Shown here: in pieces, positions 1-8,140 of the stretch
Layout: each line of letters opens with the position of its first letter
Position numbering within the stretch: position 1 is the stretch's first letter
Assembly: GCF_018476525.1 (NCBI RefSeq)
Contig: NZ_JAHCST010000073.1
Coordinates: 1 to 45,571 of the forward strand
Length of the DNA: 45,571 nucleotides
From: Acrocarpospora catenulata
Lineage (GTDB): Bacteria; Actinomycetota; Actinomycetes; Streptosporangiales; Streptosporangiaceae
Direction: 5' to 3'
The notes under the pieces: generated by a model
The model's input: the letters and a program-made list of their open reading frames with translations, nothing else
Told to the model about the DNA's origin: nothing
Databases searched by the model: none
Made by a program: the position numbers and the translations under genes

Positions 1-1
1 C

Positions 2-33
2 CCGCCGCGCCGGAGGCGCGGCCAATGTCACAG
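2..33. repeat. 32-bp intergenic repeat, copy 1
   Basis: This 32-bp stretch matches 2281-2312 at 31 of 32 positions; the one difference is C8 versus T2287. On the minus strand both copies start with CTGTGACATTGGCC and lie just after the stop codon of a minus-strand gene. Here a second partial copy of CTGTGACAT overlaps the methyltransferase stop at 44-46. The window edge cuts off whatever lies to the left, so the full element cannot be seen. Confidence 0.85.
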
Positions 34-43
34 CGGGCCTATG

Positions 44-859
44 TCACAGCTTGACGGCGACGCCGCCGAGAATGGGCACGTCTGGGTCGGAGGCGAGGAT
101 CCATTCGTCGGGACGCCAGCGGCGTAGGCCGACCAAGCCGGGTTCGACCAGTTTCAGGCCGTCGAAAAAGGCGGCGATCTCAGCCGTGGTGCGGGGGACG
201 GCGGGCGAGGTGGCACCCTCGTAGCAGTCCACCAGCGGGTGTAGTACGGGGTCCCGGTGCAGGTGCGAGATGACCAGGCAGGAGCCGGGGGGCAGGGCGG
301 CGAGCAGCGTGGCCACCACCTGGTGCGGGTGCTCGGCGTCCGTCACGAAGTGCAGCACCGCCAGCAGCAACAGCGCCACCGGCTGGGCGAAGTCGATGAG
401 CCCGCGCACCTCGGCGTCGGCGAGGATGTCGGCGGGTTTGCGCACGTCCCCCTCCACCGCCACGGTACGGCTGTCGCGGGCCAGCAGCGCCCGCGCGTGC
501 GCCAGCACGATCGGGTCGTGGTCCACGTAGACGACCCGGGACTCCGGGTCCGCCCGCTGGGCGATCTCGTGCACGTTCTCCTGGCCGGGCAGACCGGCCC
601 CGATGTCGATGAACTGGCGGATGCGCCGCTCGCCCGCCAGGAACCGGACCGCCCGGCCGAGGAACCGCCGGTTGGCCCAGGCGATCTCCCTGACCGGCGG
701 GACCTGGCGGACCACCTCGTCCGCGCAGGCCCGGTCGATCAGCGTGTTGTCCTTGCCGCCCAGCAGGTAGTCGTACATGCGGGCGACGTTGGGGACGCTG
801 ACGTCGACACCCTCCGGCACGACGGGAAGCGGCGGCTTCTCGGGCGGGGGGGAATTCAC
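44..859 (-). CDS. SAM-dependent methyltransferase, DUF574 family
   Basis: Predicted cytosolic class I SAM-dependent methyltransferase of the actinobacterial DUF574 (Methyltransf_19) family; the substrate is unknown. The hallmark PNVARMYDYLLGGKDN is near the N-terminus, followed by a Rossmann SAM-binding segment (FIDIGAGLPGQENVHE), an acidic strand end (VVYVDHDP) and a motif-IV-like ALLLLAVLHFV. With the GTG at 859 the protein is 271 aa, usual for the family. A TTG at 925 would add 22 residues that look unlike the family, so I prefer 859, although its ribosome site (AGGG, 3 nt away) is weak. It is the third gene of a run with the XRE and PPC genes and starts 66 bp after the PPC stop. DUF574 genes often sit next to XRE regulators in actinomycetes; why is not known to me. 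Confidence 0.88.
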   Translation of the reverse strand: MNSPPPEKPPLPVVPEGVDVSVPNVARMYDYLLGGKDNTLIDRACADEVVRQVPPVREIAWANRRFLGRAVRFLAGERRIRQFIDIGAGLPGQENVHEIAQRADPESRVVYVDHDPIVLAHARALLARDSRTVAVEGDVRKPADILADAEVRGLIDFAQPVALLLLAVLHFVTDAEHPHQVVATLLAALPPGSCLVISHLHRDPVLHPLVDCYEGATSPAVPRTTAEIAAFFDGLKLVEPGLVGLRRWRPDEWILASDPDVPILGGVAVKL

Positions 860-925
860 GGTCCCTAGGAAAGGGGAAAGCCGCCTTTCTGGGGGTAGCC
901 CGCGAGGGTGGCCAGCTGAGGACAA

Positions 926-1261
926 TCAGGCATCAAGAGGCACGACATAGACATTGGCGAACCACGTGCCGACCGTGGCCGCGTGCAGATGACCGGAAAC
1001 GCCCTTGTCGCCCTCGATCGCCATCACCACGTGGATGTGCGGGGCGCCGTTGACAATCTCCCCGGTGCCGGTCATCTCAGCCGGGACGTCATAGTCGGTG
1101 ACGATGTCCTTGGTGGCGTCCGCGGCCGGCATGGTGGAGAGCCGGAACGAGTCCACCCCGCCGATCAGCGAGACGATGGCGCCGTTGGCGATGTCGAGCT
1201 CGGCCAGCCGGGCCTGGAGCGTCTCGATCAGCTCGCCGTTCTTGATCTCGATCAGATGCAC
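926..1261 (-). CDS. PPC/DUF296-domain protein, putative DNA-binding
   Basis: 111-aa single-domain protein matching the PPC (DUF296) family, which forms trimers and in plants accompanies AT-hook DNA-binding motifs. Bacterial members are small and of unknown role. Typical features are visible: a beta-rich fold, the segment NGAPHIHVVMAIEGDKGVSG followed by GHLHAATVG, and a C-terminal strand VYVVPLDA. The histidines of HIH and GHLH suggest a metal or ligand site at the trimer interface. The GTG start at 1259-1261 has a GGAG about 8 nt upstream and lies inside the last codons of the XRE gene (10-bp overlap), so the two are probably translationally coupled. No AT-hook is present. Confidence 0.85.
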   Translation of the reverse strand: MHLIEIKNGELIETLQARLAELDIANGAIVSLIGGVDSFRLSTMPAADATKDIVTDYDVPAEMTGTGEIVNGAPHIHVVMAIEGDKGVSGHLHAATVGTWFANVYVVPLDA

Positions 1262-2049
1262 GGGTCCACTCCACTAAGGATCATGCCAATAGTCCGGATA
1301 TTTTCGGATATTGGCTCGGACCGCAATGCGGCGCGCAGGGCGGAAGTGGTGCTTTCGTCCGGATGATCCCGAAGGAGCATCGCCGAGCACCAGCGGGCGC
1401 CCGCGTCCCTCGGGTTGTACAGCTCCTTGATCAGCGCCTGCGGGCTGGTGCCCACCCGGTTGCCGACCGCGCGCAGGTAGAGGTCGCGGATCTCGTGGTC
1501 CCGGCGGAGCGCGTGGGTGGCCGAGTCCACCAGTTCCGGACGGGCCGACTTGGCCACGATGCCGCAGGCGTTCACCCGGAGCACGGCCGGGCCCTCCTCC
1601 AGCCAGCGCACCAGGCGGCGCGAGGTGGCCGCGTCCCCGGAGGCGAAGTGGGAGATCAGCAGGTCGGTCTCGTGCGAGGTCTGCACGGTGGCCAGCGGGC
1701 CGGTGTCACCGGCCGCGATGGCGGAGACGATCTCGGCCGCCGAGTCGTGGGAGTGGGCGGGTAAGCGCAGGTTCGGCGGGCTGAGCGCGCCGAACGAGCC
1801 GGACAGGGCGGGCAGCACGAACGCGCGCCGCCGTGCCTGCCCGAGTTCCAGCACCCGGACGTCGACGTCCAGGGCTCTCGCGATATGCGGCAGCCAGAAC
1901 GTGGGTTGGCGCTTCCCGTTCTCCCACCGCGACACCATCTCCCGAGTAACCGTCGTGCGTCCCGAAATATCGCAGCAAAGGCGGGCGAGCTCTGCTTGAG
2001 ATAATCCGGCGGCTTCCCGAAGGTCTTTGATCAGGGGACCGATCGCCAC
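1252..2049 (-). CDS. XRE-family transcriptional regulator with helical C-terminal domain
   Basis: Cro/C1-type helix-turn-helix regulator. The HTH occupies roughly residues 3-58, including GLSQAELARLCCD and the recognition stretch TVTREMVSRWENGKRQP. The remaining ~190 residues are helical and alanine/leucine rich with a HEAT-like look (pairs such as SRRLVRWLEEGPAVLRVNA); no DUF5753 signature was seen. I chose the GTG at 2047-2049 because it starts just before the HTH and because TACGAT lies 7 nt upstream of it, which would fit a leaderless mRNA. A TTG at 2109 would add 20 residues. The 3' end overlaps the PPC gene. The 10-bp palindrome at 2053-2062 suggests autoregulation. Confidence 0.85.
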   Translation of the reverse strand: MAIGPLIKDLREAAGLSQAELARLCCDISGRTTVTREMVSRWENGKRQPTFWLPHIARALDVDVRVLELGQARRRAFVLPALSGSFGALSPPNLRLPAHSHDSAAEIVSAIAAGDTGPLATVQTSHETDLLISHFASGDAATSRRLVRWLEEGPAVLRVNACGIVAKSARPELVDSATHALRRDHEIRDLYLRAVGNRVGTSPQALIKELYNPRDAGARWCSAMLLRDHPDESTTSALRAALRSEPISENIRTIGMILSGVDPCI

Positions 2050-2052
2050 AAA

Positions 2053-2062
2053 TACGATCGTA
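2053..2062 (-). promoter_or_regulatory. Palindrome at the xre start, possible -10/operator
   Basis: TACGATCGTA is a perfect 10-bp palindrome just upstream of the GTG at 2049. On the minus strand TACGAT stands 7 nt before that GTG, the spacing expected of a -10 box for a leaderless transcript. A convincing -35 is not visible. It could equally be the regulator's own operator. Confidence 0.35.
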
Positions 2063-2119
2063 CGGGCCAAGTGCCGCACATGTCCGTTCCCGCAATCCAA
2101 TTCGGTCAACTGTCACATT

Positions 2120-2129
2120 CTGTTAACAG
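2120..2129. promoter_or_regulatory. CTGTTAACAG palindrome upstream of xre
   Basis: A perfect 10-bp palindrome in the 263-bp gap (2050-2312) between the xre start and the kinase-like gene. It sits about 70 bp upstream of the proposed xre start. The rest of the gap holds no plausible gene, only the large inverted repeat at 2198-2281 and the 32-bp repeat at 2281-2312. Confidence 0.3.
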
Positions 2130-2197
2130 GATTCCCAGGCCACCCCTTAGAAACCAACCCACCCGGCAATCGACTCCGGTAGTCGTATGTGGGGTTT

Positions 2198-2281
2198 GCC
2201 CGGCCGCGCCGGTGTCTGGACTGAACGGAGGGAGCGCAGCGACCGGAGAGAGGGAAGACACCGGCTGCGAAGCGGCCGGGC
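2198..2281. repeat. Large imperfect inverted repeat, possible terminator or REP-like element
   Basis: The left arm 2198-2217 (GCCCGGCCGC then GCCGGTGTCT) pairs with AGACACCGGC at 2256-2265 and GCGGCCGGGC at 2272-2281, giving two perfect 10-bp stems separated by a 6-nt bulge (TGCGAA). The 38-nt loop carries GGGAGCGCAGCGACCGG. The element lies 31 bp beyond the stop of the minus-strand kinase-like gene and directly abuts the 32-bp repeat, so it could end that transcript. There is no T-tract. Confidence 0.7.
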
Positions 2282-2312
2282 CGCCGTGCCGGAGGCGCGG
2301 CCAATGTCACAG
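2281..2312. repeat. 32-bp intergenic repeat, copy 2
   Basis: Matches 2-33 at 31 of 32 positions and directly abuts the stop codon (2313-2315) of the kinase-like gene. With the neighbouring inverted repeat it looks like one end of a dispersed intergenic element placed after stop codons. Confidence 0.85.
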
Positions 2313-4049
2313 TCAGGACTTGACGCGGGTGCGGTTACGTGCGCGGAAGGCCCGTATTTGAGCTGCGGCCTTCTCGGCCAGTTCCAGCAGGGTGATCGCG
2401 ATCTTCCGGAGGACCACCGGTCCACGTCGCCGGATCTCGCCGAGAAGCGTGAGCGCGCCCTCCTGCGCCCTGGCCAGGGCGGCGCGGCCCTGGTCGGCGG
2501 CCTCGTCGCGGCGGCGGGCCAGTTCGCGGCGGTTCTCCTCGGCCAGTTGGCGGCCCGCCACCTCGGCCCCGGCGGTGAGCAGGACGACCACCATCAGGGC
2601 CGCCCGGGTGGCCAGTTCGTCGGTGCGGCCGTCCAGCGCGTACCGACGTTGTTCGCGCCACCAGTCGACCCAGGCGGGGCCGCCCTTGCCGAGCGAGGAC
2701 AGGCCCTCCAGGCGGAGGCGGCGACGGTGCCGCCGGATGGCGCCGGGGTCCAGGGTGGTCTCCACGGCCACCGCGACGCCCCGGTTCCACTCCCGGGCGA
2801 CGATCTCGCCGGTGCGCTCGCGCATCTGGTCCAGCACGTCCCTGGCCTGGGCGAGGATGATGGGCAGCTCGTCGCGGACCCGGGCCACCTCACGGCAGTC
2901 GGCCCCGGCGCAGGCCTGGTGCCCGCACGGGTGCCGGGCGACGTGGGCGAGGGCCCCGGAGGTGAGCACCTCGGCCAGTACGAGGTGGCCGGTGGTGTCC
3001 CCGGAGGCCAGTTCCCTGAGCCCGTCCGCGTCCACGGCGAAGCCTCGGTAGCGGGGGCGCAGGCCGGGGGTGAAGGTGGCGGCCAGCCCGGTGAGCACCA
3101 GCGGGGGCGGTTCCTCCAGCAGGGCCCGGTCCAGTTTCCGGTCGCCGACGTCCAGATCCAGCCAGTTGGCCAGGAGCACGTCGCCGCCCTCGAGGAGCCA
3201 CCGTTCGGTGTCGGCGGGGTGCGCGGTCATGTGGGCGACCAGCGCGGCGGGAGTGCGGTGCTCGCGGCCCTCGAAGCGGATCGGCTCGGGGACCCGGTCG
3301 GGCGTGACGGCGGGCGTGCCCCCGGCCAGCCAGGCGGCCACCTCGCGGCCGGTCCAGCGGGCCTGCGGGTCCACGGTGAGCAGGCCCGCCAGCAGCGGGC
3401 GCCACCGGCCGGGACCGGCCTCGCCCAGCTCGACGGCGGGCTCGCCCGGGGTGAACTCGGGCGGCCGGCCGGTGAGCAGCTCGTGCACGACCACGCCCAG
3501 CGCCCACCAGGTGGCGGGGTCGCCGTTCTCCCCTGCCTGGCTCTCCGGCGCGGGTGGGCGGCTCCAGCCGTACCTGGCGGGGCGCGGGATCAGGCCCACG
3601 CTCAGGGTGAGCGGTTCGAAGCCGCTCACGGTGAGGTCCTCGGGGCGGAAGTCGCCGAGGTCCCGGTCGGTGGCCGCGCGCCAGGCGGCGGCCAGGTCGG
3701 CGACCGCGGCGACCACCTCCTTGGCCCGCTCCTCCGTCCAGGGTTCACCGGTCATCAGGCCGCGCAGGGAGCCGGCGGGCTGGTGGACCTGGGTGAGCCA
3801 GGGCAGGTCGCCGGCGCCGGACCCGGCCCTGCCGTACCCGAGCAGTCCGGCCACGGGCTGGCCGGTGAGGCGGTCCAGCAGGGGTTCGTCCAGCCAGCGG
3901 CCCGGCTGGTAGACGCGGAGGGTGAGCGGTCCCGTGCCGTTGTTCCTGGGCCGCGCGAGGTAGAGGTCGCTCTCGTCGTCCTGGGCGAGCAGGGATTCGA
4001 TCACGAATCGCCGCCGCAGGGAGAGGGGCACCAGGGAGAACCGGGTCAC
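2313..4049 (-). CDS. Degenerate Ser/Thr protein kinase-like protein (probable pseudokinase)
   Basis: 578 aa from the GTG at 4047-4049, which has AGAGGA about 10 nt upstream; a TTG at 4067 is possible. The first ~260 residues keep the outline of a protein kinase: an [11 protein letters not shown] segment where HRDLKPxN is expected, then [17 protein letters not shown] and the subdomain XI-like [19 protein letters not shown]. The VAVK lysine, the HRD histidine and a DFG motif are not recognisable, so catalysis is doubtful. The remaining half has a short cysteine cluster ([11 protein letters not shown]) and a basic, helical C-terminus with a hydrophobic stretch ([15 protein letters not shown]). 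No clear signal peptide. It is divergent from the DUF1445 gene across a ~100-bp gap. The function is unknown; a scaffold or allosteric role is a guess. Confidence 0.75.
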   Translation of the reverse strand: MTRFSLVPLSLRRRFVIESLLAQDDESDLYLARPRNNGTGPLTLRVYQPGRWLDEPLLDRLTGQPVAGLLGYGRAGSGAGDLPWLTQVHQPAGSLRGLMTGEPWTEERAKEVVAAVADLAAAWRAATDRDLGDFRPEDLTVSGFEPLTLSVGLIPRPARYGWSRPPAPESQAGENGDPATWWALGVVVHELLTGRPPEFTPGEPAVELGEAGPGRWRPLLAGLLTVDPQARWTGREVAAWLAGGTPAVTPDRVPEPIRFEGREHRTPAALVAHMTAHPADTERWLLEGGDVLLANWLDLDVGDRKLDRALLEEPPPLVLTGLAATFTPGLRPRYRGFAVDADGLRELASGDTTGHLVLAEVLTSGALAHVARHPCGHQACAGADCREVARVRDELPIILAQARDVLDQMRERTGEIVAREWNRGVAVAVETTLDPGAIRRHRRRLRLEGLSSLGKGGPAWVDWWREQRRYALDGRTDELATRAALMVVVLLTAGAEVAGRQLAEENRRELARRRDEAADQGRAALARAQEGALTLLGEIRRRGPVVLRKIAITLLELAEKAAAQIRAFRARNRTRVKS

Positions 4050-4146
4050 AGGGACGGATCCTCTCAATCACCAACTAAAGGGAGCCAGACGATCTGACTA
4101 CGAACTGCTAACGGGCCTGGCCGCCCACCCGGTTCCTCGGTCGGCC

Positions 4147-4929
4147 ATGCTGGAGGACATGGAGCTGACTCCGGCGCAGGCGCGGCTGCGGTTCCGGCGC
4201 GGGGAACGGGTTCCCACAGCGGGGTGGTGCCCCGGCTGGACGCAGGCGAACCTGCTCGCGGTCCCCAGGGAGCACGCCTTCGACCTGCTGCTGTTCGCGC
4301 AGCGCAATCCGCGGCCCTGCCCGGTGCTGGACGTGGGCGATCCCGGCGCGACCCGGACCGCGCTGTTCGCGGGGGATCTCCGTACCGACCTGCCCGCCTA
4401 CGTGGTCTACCGGGACGGCGCGCCGGTGGCGGAGCTGCCCGAGGTGACCGCGCACTGGCGGGAGGATCTGGTTCCGTTCCTGTTCGGGTGCAGTTTCACC
4501 TTCGAGGAGGCGCTGCTGCGGGCCGGGGTGCCGGTGCGGCACATCGAGGCGGGGGTGAACGTGCCGATGTACCGCACCTCGCTGCCCTGCGTCCCGGCGG
4601 GCGTGTTCACCGGGCCGCTGGTGGTGTCGATGCGGCCGGTCCCGGCCGGTCTGGTGCCCACCGCCGTACGGGTGACCGCTCGTTACCCGGCGGTGCACGG
4701 CGCCCCCCTGCATGTGGGGGCGCCCGAGGAGATCGGGGTGACCGACCTGGACCGGCCCGACTTCGGCGACCCGGTCGAGATCCGCCCCGGCGAGCTCCCG
4801 GTCTTCTGGGCCTGCGGCGTGACCACGCAGGCCGCGGTGATGGCCGCCGCGCTGCCGTTCGCGATCGGGCACGCGCCCGGCCACATGGCGATCACCGACG
4901 CCCGGGATGCGGATTATGCGGTGCTGTAG
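4147..4929 (+). CDS. DUF1445 putative hydro-lyase / D-glutamate cyclase-like protein
   Basis: 260-aa cytosolic protein of the DUF1445 (YcsI-like) family, annotated as putative hydro-lyases; the mammalian relative is a D-glutamate cyclase. Family motifs are plain: [52 protein letters not shown] and the C-terminal [12 protein letters not shown]. The length is normal. The start is uncertain: ATG at 4147 lacks an obvious ribosome site, while ATG at 4159 gives the more family-like N-terminus (MELTPAQAR) but has GGAGG only 2 nt away. It is followed after 38 bp by the SNF2 gene on the same strand, with no evident metabolic link to it. Confidence 0.9.
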   Translation: MLEDMELTPAQARLRFRRGERVPTAGWCPGWTQANLLAVPREHAFDLLLFAQRNPRPCPVLDVGDPGATRTALFAGDLRTDLPAYVVYRDGAPVAELPEVTAHWREDLVPFLFGCSFTFEEALLRAGVPVRHIEAGVNVPMYRTSLPCVPAGVFTGPLVVSMRPVPAGLVPTAVRVTARYPAVHGAPLHVGAPEEIGVTDLDRPDFGDPVEIRPGELPVFWACGVTTQAAVMAAALPFAIGHAPGHMAITDARDADYAVL

Positions 4930-4967
4930 GGCCGGAGCGGTCCGGCGGCGCTGCTAGCTTGAACGGC

Positions 4968-7850
4968 GTGGGGACGAGGGTGGCGCACGCGGTGTGGACG
5001 GGAGACCGGATCGCGTGGTGGGTGGAGGACGCCGCGCTGCCCCGGACCGCCACTTCCCGCGCGGAGGTCCGCGACCACCCTTTCGCCAGCTCTGAGCGGG
5101 CCGAGGGCTCCGTCGTCCTGCTGCTGCCGAGCACGGCGCGTGGACCGCTGCCGTCACCGGAATCGGGCCTGCCGGTCCAGGCCCGCGCGCCCCGGCCGGG
5201 CCGCTGGCGGGTCCCGGTCCGGTACGGCGCCGCCGACGACGCCCTGCCCGGCCCTTCGGTGCGGTACTTCGGCGTGGTGGAGGAGTTCGCCCGCGACCTC
5301 GTCCGCCGGGGCCGCATTCTGCCGCAACTGCTCGCTGAGGAGGCCCGCTGGCGGCCGGTGCTGACCGGCCAGGACGCGGCCCGGTTCCGGGAGCTGGCGC
5401 TGGCCATGCCGCCGGTGTGCCGGGCGGTGGAGCGGGAGCGGCCGTCGGCCGGGGTGCTCCGCGAGACGCTGGACGCGCTGGTGGACCGCACGGCGCGCAA
5501 GGCCTTCCCGGAACGGCTGATCGGCGCCTACCGGCCCGGCCGCAAGGCCGCGCTCGCCGACAGGTGGCTGCTGGCGCTGACCGACCCCGACCCCCGGCTC
5601 ACCGAGGTGGAACAGGACGAGGCGGTTGAGCTGACCCGTGCGCTGACCGCCTGGTTCGACGCGGCGCACCGCTTCGACGGCCCGATCCGGCTGGGGTTCC
5701 GGCTGGTGGAGCCCGCTCTGGAGGGCGACGACTGGCGGGTGGCGTTCGACCTGGTGTCCACGGAGGATCCGAAGGTGCGGATCAGCGCGGCACGGGTGTG
5801 GGCCGGAGAAGGGTTGCCCGGCATCGAGGCCGACCCGGTGGAGGCGTTGCGCGGCGGGCTGACCAGGGCGGTTCGGCTCTACCCGGACCTCGACCGGGCG
5901 CTTCGGGTGCCGTACCCGACGGAGGTGACCGTGGACACCCGGGGCGCGTTCGGGTTCCTCCGGCACAACGCGCCGCTGCTCGGGGCGGCCGGCTTCGAGG
6001 TCACGCTGCCGCCCTGGGTGGGCAGTACCCGGCTGGGGGTGAAGATGACCACCCGGGCCCGGCGCGACCCCGGCGGGCAGGGGCTGGGCGAGCGGGTGGA
6101 CTTCCGCGTCGATCTCATGGTGGGCGACCAGGTGATCGGTGAGGCCGAGCTGGCCGAGCTGGCGCGGCGGCGGGTGCCGCTGGTGCGGGTGGACGGCGGC
6201 TGGGTGGAGCTGGCGGACGGGCAGCTGAAGGCCGCGCTGCGGGCCATGGAGCAGCGCAGGGCCGGGGAGCTGACCGTGGGCGAGGTGATCCGCGAGGTCG
6301 TGGTCGGCGGCGTGGAGGAGCTGCCGCTGGTGGCGGTGGACGCCGACGGGCTGCTCGGCGACCTGCTCTCCGGTGAGACCGAACGGCGGCTGCGGCCGGT
6401 GCCCACGCCGGTGACGCTGCACGGGACGCTCCGGCCGTACCAGGAGCGGGGGCTGGCCTGGCTGGGGTTCCTGAACGGGCTCGGGCTCGGCGGCATCCTC
6501 GCCGACGACATGGGGCTGGGCAAGACGGTCACCACGCTGGCGCTGCTGCTGGCCGAACGGGAGGCCGGAAAGCCGGAGCCCACCCTGCTGGTCTGCCCGA
6601 TGTCGCTGGTCGGCAACTGGCAGAAGGAGGCGGCCAGGTTCGCGCCGAGCCTGCGCCTCTACATCCACCACGGGGGCGCCCGCCGCCGCGACGAGGAGCT
6701 CGACGAGGCGGTGCGCGCCGCCGACCTGGTCATCACCACGTACGGCACGGCCCTGCGCGACCTGCCCGCGCTGGCCGGGCGGGCCTGGGAGCGGGTGGTC
6801 TGCGACGAGGCCCAGGCGATCAAGAACAGCGCGGCCAGGCAGGCCCAGGCGGTGCGCGGCATCCGGGCGCGGAACCGGGTCGCGCTGACCGGCACCCCGG
6901 TGGAGAACCACCTGGCCGAGCTGTGGTCGATCATGGAGTTCTGCAACCCCGGCCTGCTCGGCCCGGCCCGGCTCTTCCGGGAGCGCTACCAGGAGCCGAT
7001 CGAGACGCGCCGGTCTGAGACCGCGATGGCGGCCCTGCGCCGCGCCACCGGCCCGTTCGTGCTCCGCCGCCTGAAGACCGACAAGAGCATCATCTCCGAC
7101 CTGCCGGAGAAGCTGGAGATGAAGGTCTGGTGCACGCTCACCCCCGAGCAGGCCGCCCTCTACCAGCGGGTGCTGATCGAGGGCATGGGCCGGATCGAGG
7201 ACAGCGACGGCATCGAGCGGCGCGGCAACGTGCTGGCCACCATGACCCGGCTCAAGCAGGTCTGCAACCATCCGGCCCACCTGCTCAAGGACGGCTCCCG
7301 GCTGGACGGGCGGTCCGGCAAGCTGGCGCGGCTGGAGGAGATCGCCGAGGAGATCCTGGCGGAGGGCGACAAGGCGCTGGTGTTCACCCAGTACGCCGAG
7401 TTCGGCACCCTGCTCCAGCCGTACCTGGAGGCCCGGCTGGAGCGGCCGGTGCTCTGGCTGCACGGGGGTCTGAGCAAGCGACGGCGGGACGAGCTGGTGA
7501 CCCGGTTCCAGGAGGACGACGAACCCATGATCTTCCTGCTCTCGCTGAAGGCGGGCGGGACCGGGCTGAACCTGACCGCCGCCACCCAGGTGATCCATGT
7601 GGACCGGTGGTGGAACCCGGCGGTGGAGAACCAGGCCACCGACCGGGCCTTCCGCATCGGGCAGACCCGGAACGTGCAGGTGCGGAAGTTCATCTGCGCG
7701 GGGACGCTGGAGGAGCGGGTGGACGAGCTGATCGAGCGGAAGCAGGCGCTGGCCGAGCGGGTGGTGGGCGCCGGCGAGGAGTGGATCGCCGAGCTCTCCG
7801 CCGAGCAGCTGCGCGAGCTGTTCCGGCTGGACCCGGAGGCGGTGCGATGA
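4968..7850 (+). CDS. SNF2-family DEAD/DEAH-box helicase
   Basis: About 960-aa SWI2/SNF2 ATPase of the bacterial type, expected to translocate on double-stranded DNA. The N-terminal half resembles the SNF2-associated region (DUF3670-like) of actinobacterial members. The ATPase core is intact: Walker A in DDMGLGKT (K519), DEAQ box (D613-E614), motif III LTGTPVENHLAELWS, and in the C-terminal RecA lobe GGTGLNLTAATQVIHVDRWW and the arginine-finger block ATDRAFRIGQTR. The frame stays open far upstream, but that stretch overlaps the DUF1445 gene and has no family resemblance. GTG at 4968 or 4980 is therefore the likely start, with GGACGAGG near the second. Its stop overlaps the next ORF by ATGA. 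In many actinomycetes a SWIM zinc-finger gene accompanies this helicase; none is seen here. Confidence 0.92.
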   Translation: MGTRVAHAVWTGDRIAWWVEDAALPRTATSRAEVRDHPFASSERAEGSVVLLLPSTARGPLPSPESGLPVQARAPRPGRWRVPVRYGAADDALPGPSVRYFGVVEEFARDLVRRGRILPQLLAEEARWRPVLTGQDAARFRELALAMPPVCRAVERERPSAGVLRETLDALVDRTARKAFPERLIGAYRPGRKAALADRWLLALTDPDPRLTEVEQDEAVELTRALTAWFDAAHRFDGPIRLGFRLVEPALEGDDWRVAFDLVSTEDPKVRISAARVWAGEGLPGIEADPVEALRGGLTRAVRLYPDLDRALRVPYPTEVTVDTRGAFGFLRHNAPLLGAAGFEVTLPPWVGSTRLGVKMTTRARRDPGGQGLGERVDFRVDLMVGDQVIGEAELAELARRRVPLVRVDGGWVELADGQLKAALRAMEQRRAGELTVGEVIREVVVGGVEELPLVAVDADGLLGDLLSGETERRLRPVPTPVTLHGTLRPYQERGLAWLGFLNGLGLGGILADDMGLGKTVTTLALLLAEREAGKPEPTLLVCPMSLVGNWQKEAARFAPSLRLYIHHGGARRRDEELDEAVRAADLVITTYGTALRDLPALAGRAWERVVCDEAQAIKNSAARQAQAVRGIRARNRVALTGTPVENHLAELWSIMEFCNPGLLGPARLFRERYQEPIETRRSETAMAALRRATGPFVLRRLKTDKSIISDLPEKLEMKVWCTLTPEQAALYQRVLIEGMGRIEDSDGIERRGNVLATMTRLKQVCNHPAHLLKDGSRLDGRSGKLARLEEIAEEILAEGDKALVFTQYAEFGTLLQPYLEARLERPVLWLHGGLSKRRRDELVTRFQEDDEPMIFLLSLKAGGTGLNLTAATQVIHVDRWWNPAVENQATDRAFRIGQTRNVQVRKFICAGTLEERVDELIERKQALAERVVGAGEEWIAELSAEQLRELFRLDPEAVR

Positions 7851-8140
7851 ACGACTTCCAGGACAGGGAGATCGAGGATGTTCCGTTCGCGGAGCGGATG
7901 GACGACTTCTACGGGACCGGGGTCTCGGTGGCCCGGCTGAGGGCCCATCGGGAGGCCGCCGCCCCGGCCGACCTGCTGCTGCGGGCACTGGAGCCGCCGC
8001 CCATCAAGATCCGGCACATTCCGCTGCTCGACCTGCTCCGCCCCGCCTACCGGGGTCTGGCCTCACGTGTCGACGAAATCCTGCCCGACCATGACACGGA
8101 CGCCGTTGGGGATGGTGGTGAGGGTCAGGGGGGTGCGTAG
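7847..8140 (+). CDS. Small hypothetical protein coupled to the SNF2 gene
   Basis: 97-aa ORF whose ATG overlaps the SNF2 stop (ATGA), a strong sign of translational coupling. The first ~75 residues (MNDFQDREIEDVPFAERMDD onward) look like real protein, with acidic and helical stretches and a PPPIKIRHIPLLDLLRPAY segment. The last ~26 residues lie antisense to the C-terminus of the convergent lipid kinase gene and turn Gly/Asp rich, so they may be an extension created by loss of an earlier stop. No family is recognised. It could be the shortened remains of the accessory protein usual beside such helicases; that is inference. Confidence 0.6.
   Translation: MNDFQDREIEDVPFAERMDDFYGTGVSVARLRAHREAAAPADLLLRALEPPPIKIRHIPLLDLLRPAYRGLASRVDEILPDHDTDAVGDGGEGQGGA

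Noticed and set aside
4224-4967. Upstream extension of the SNF2 reading frame
   Set aside because: It overlaps the DUF1445 gene in another frame and reads as Arg/Gly-rich sequence; the helicase family resemblance starts only after 4968.
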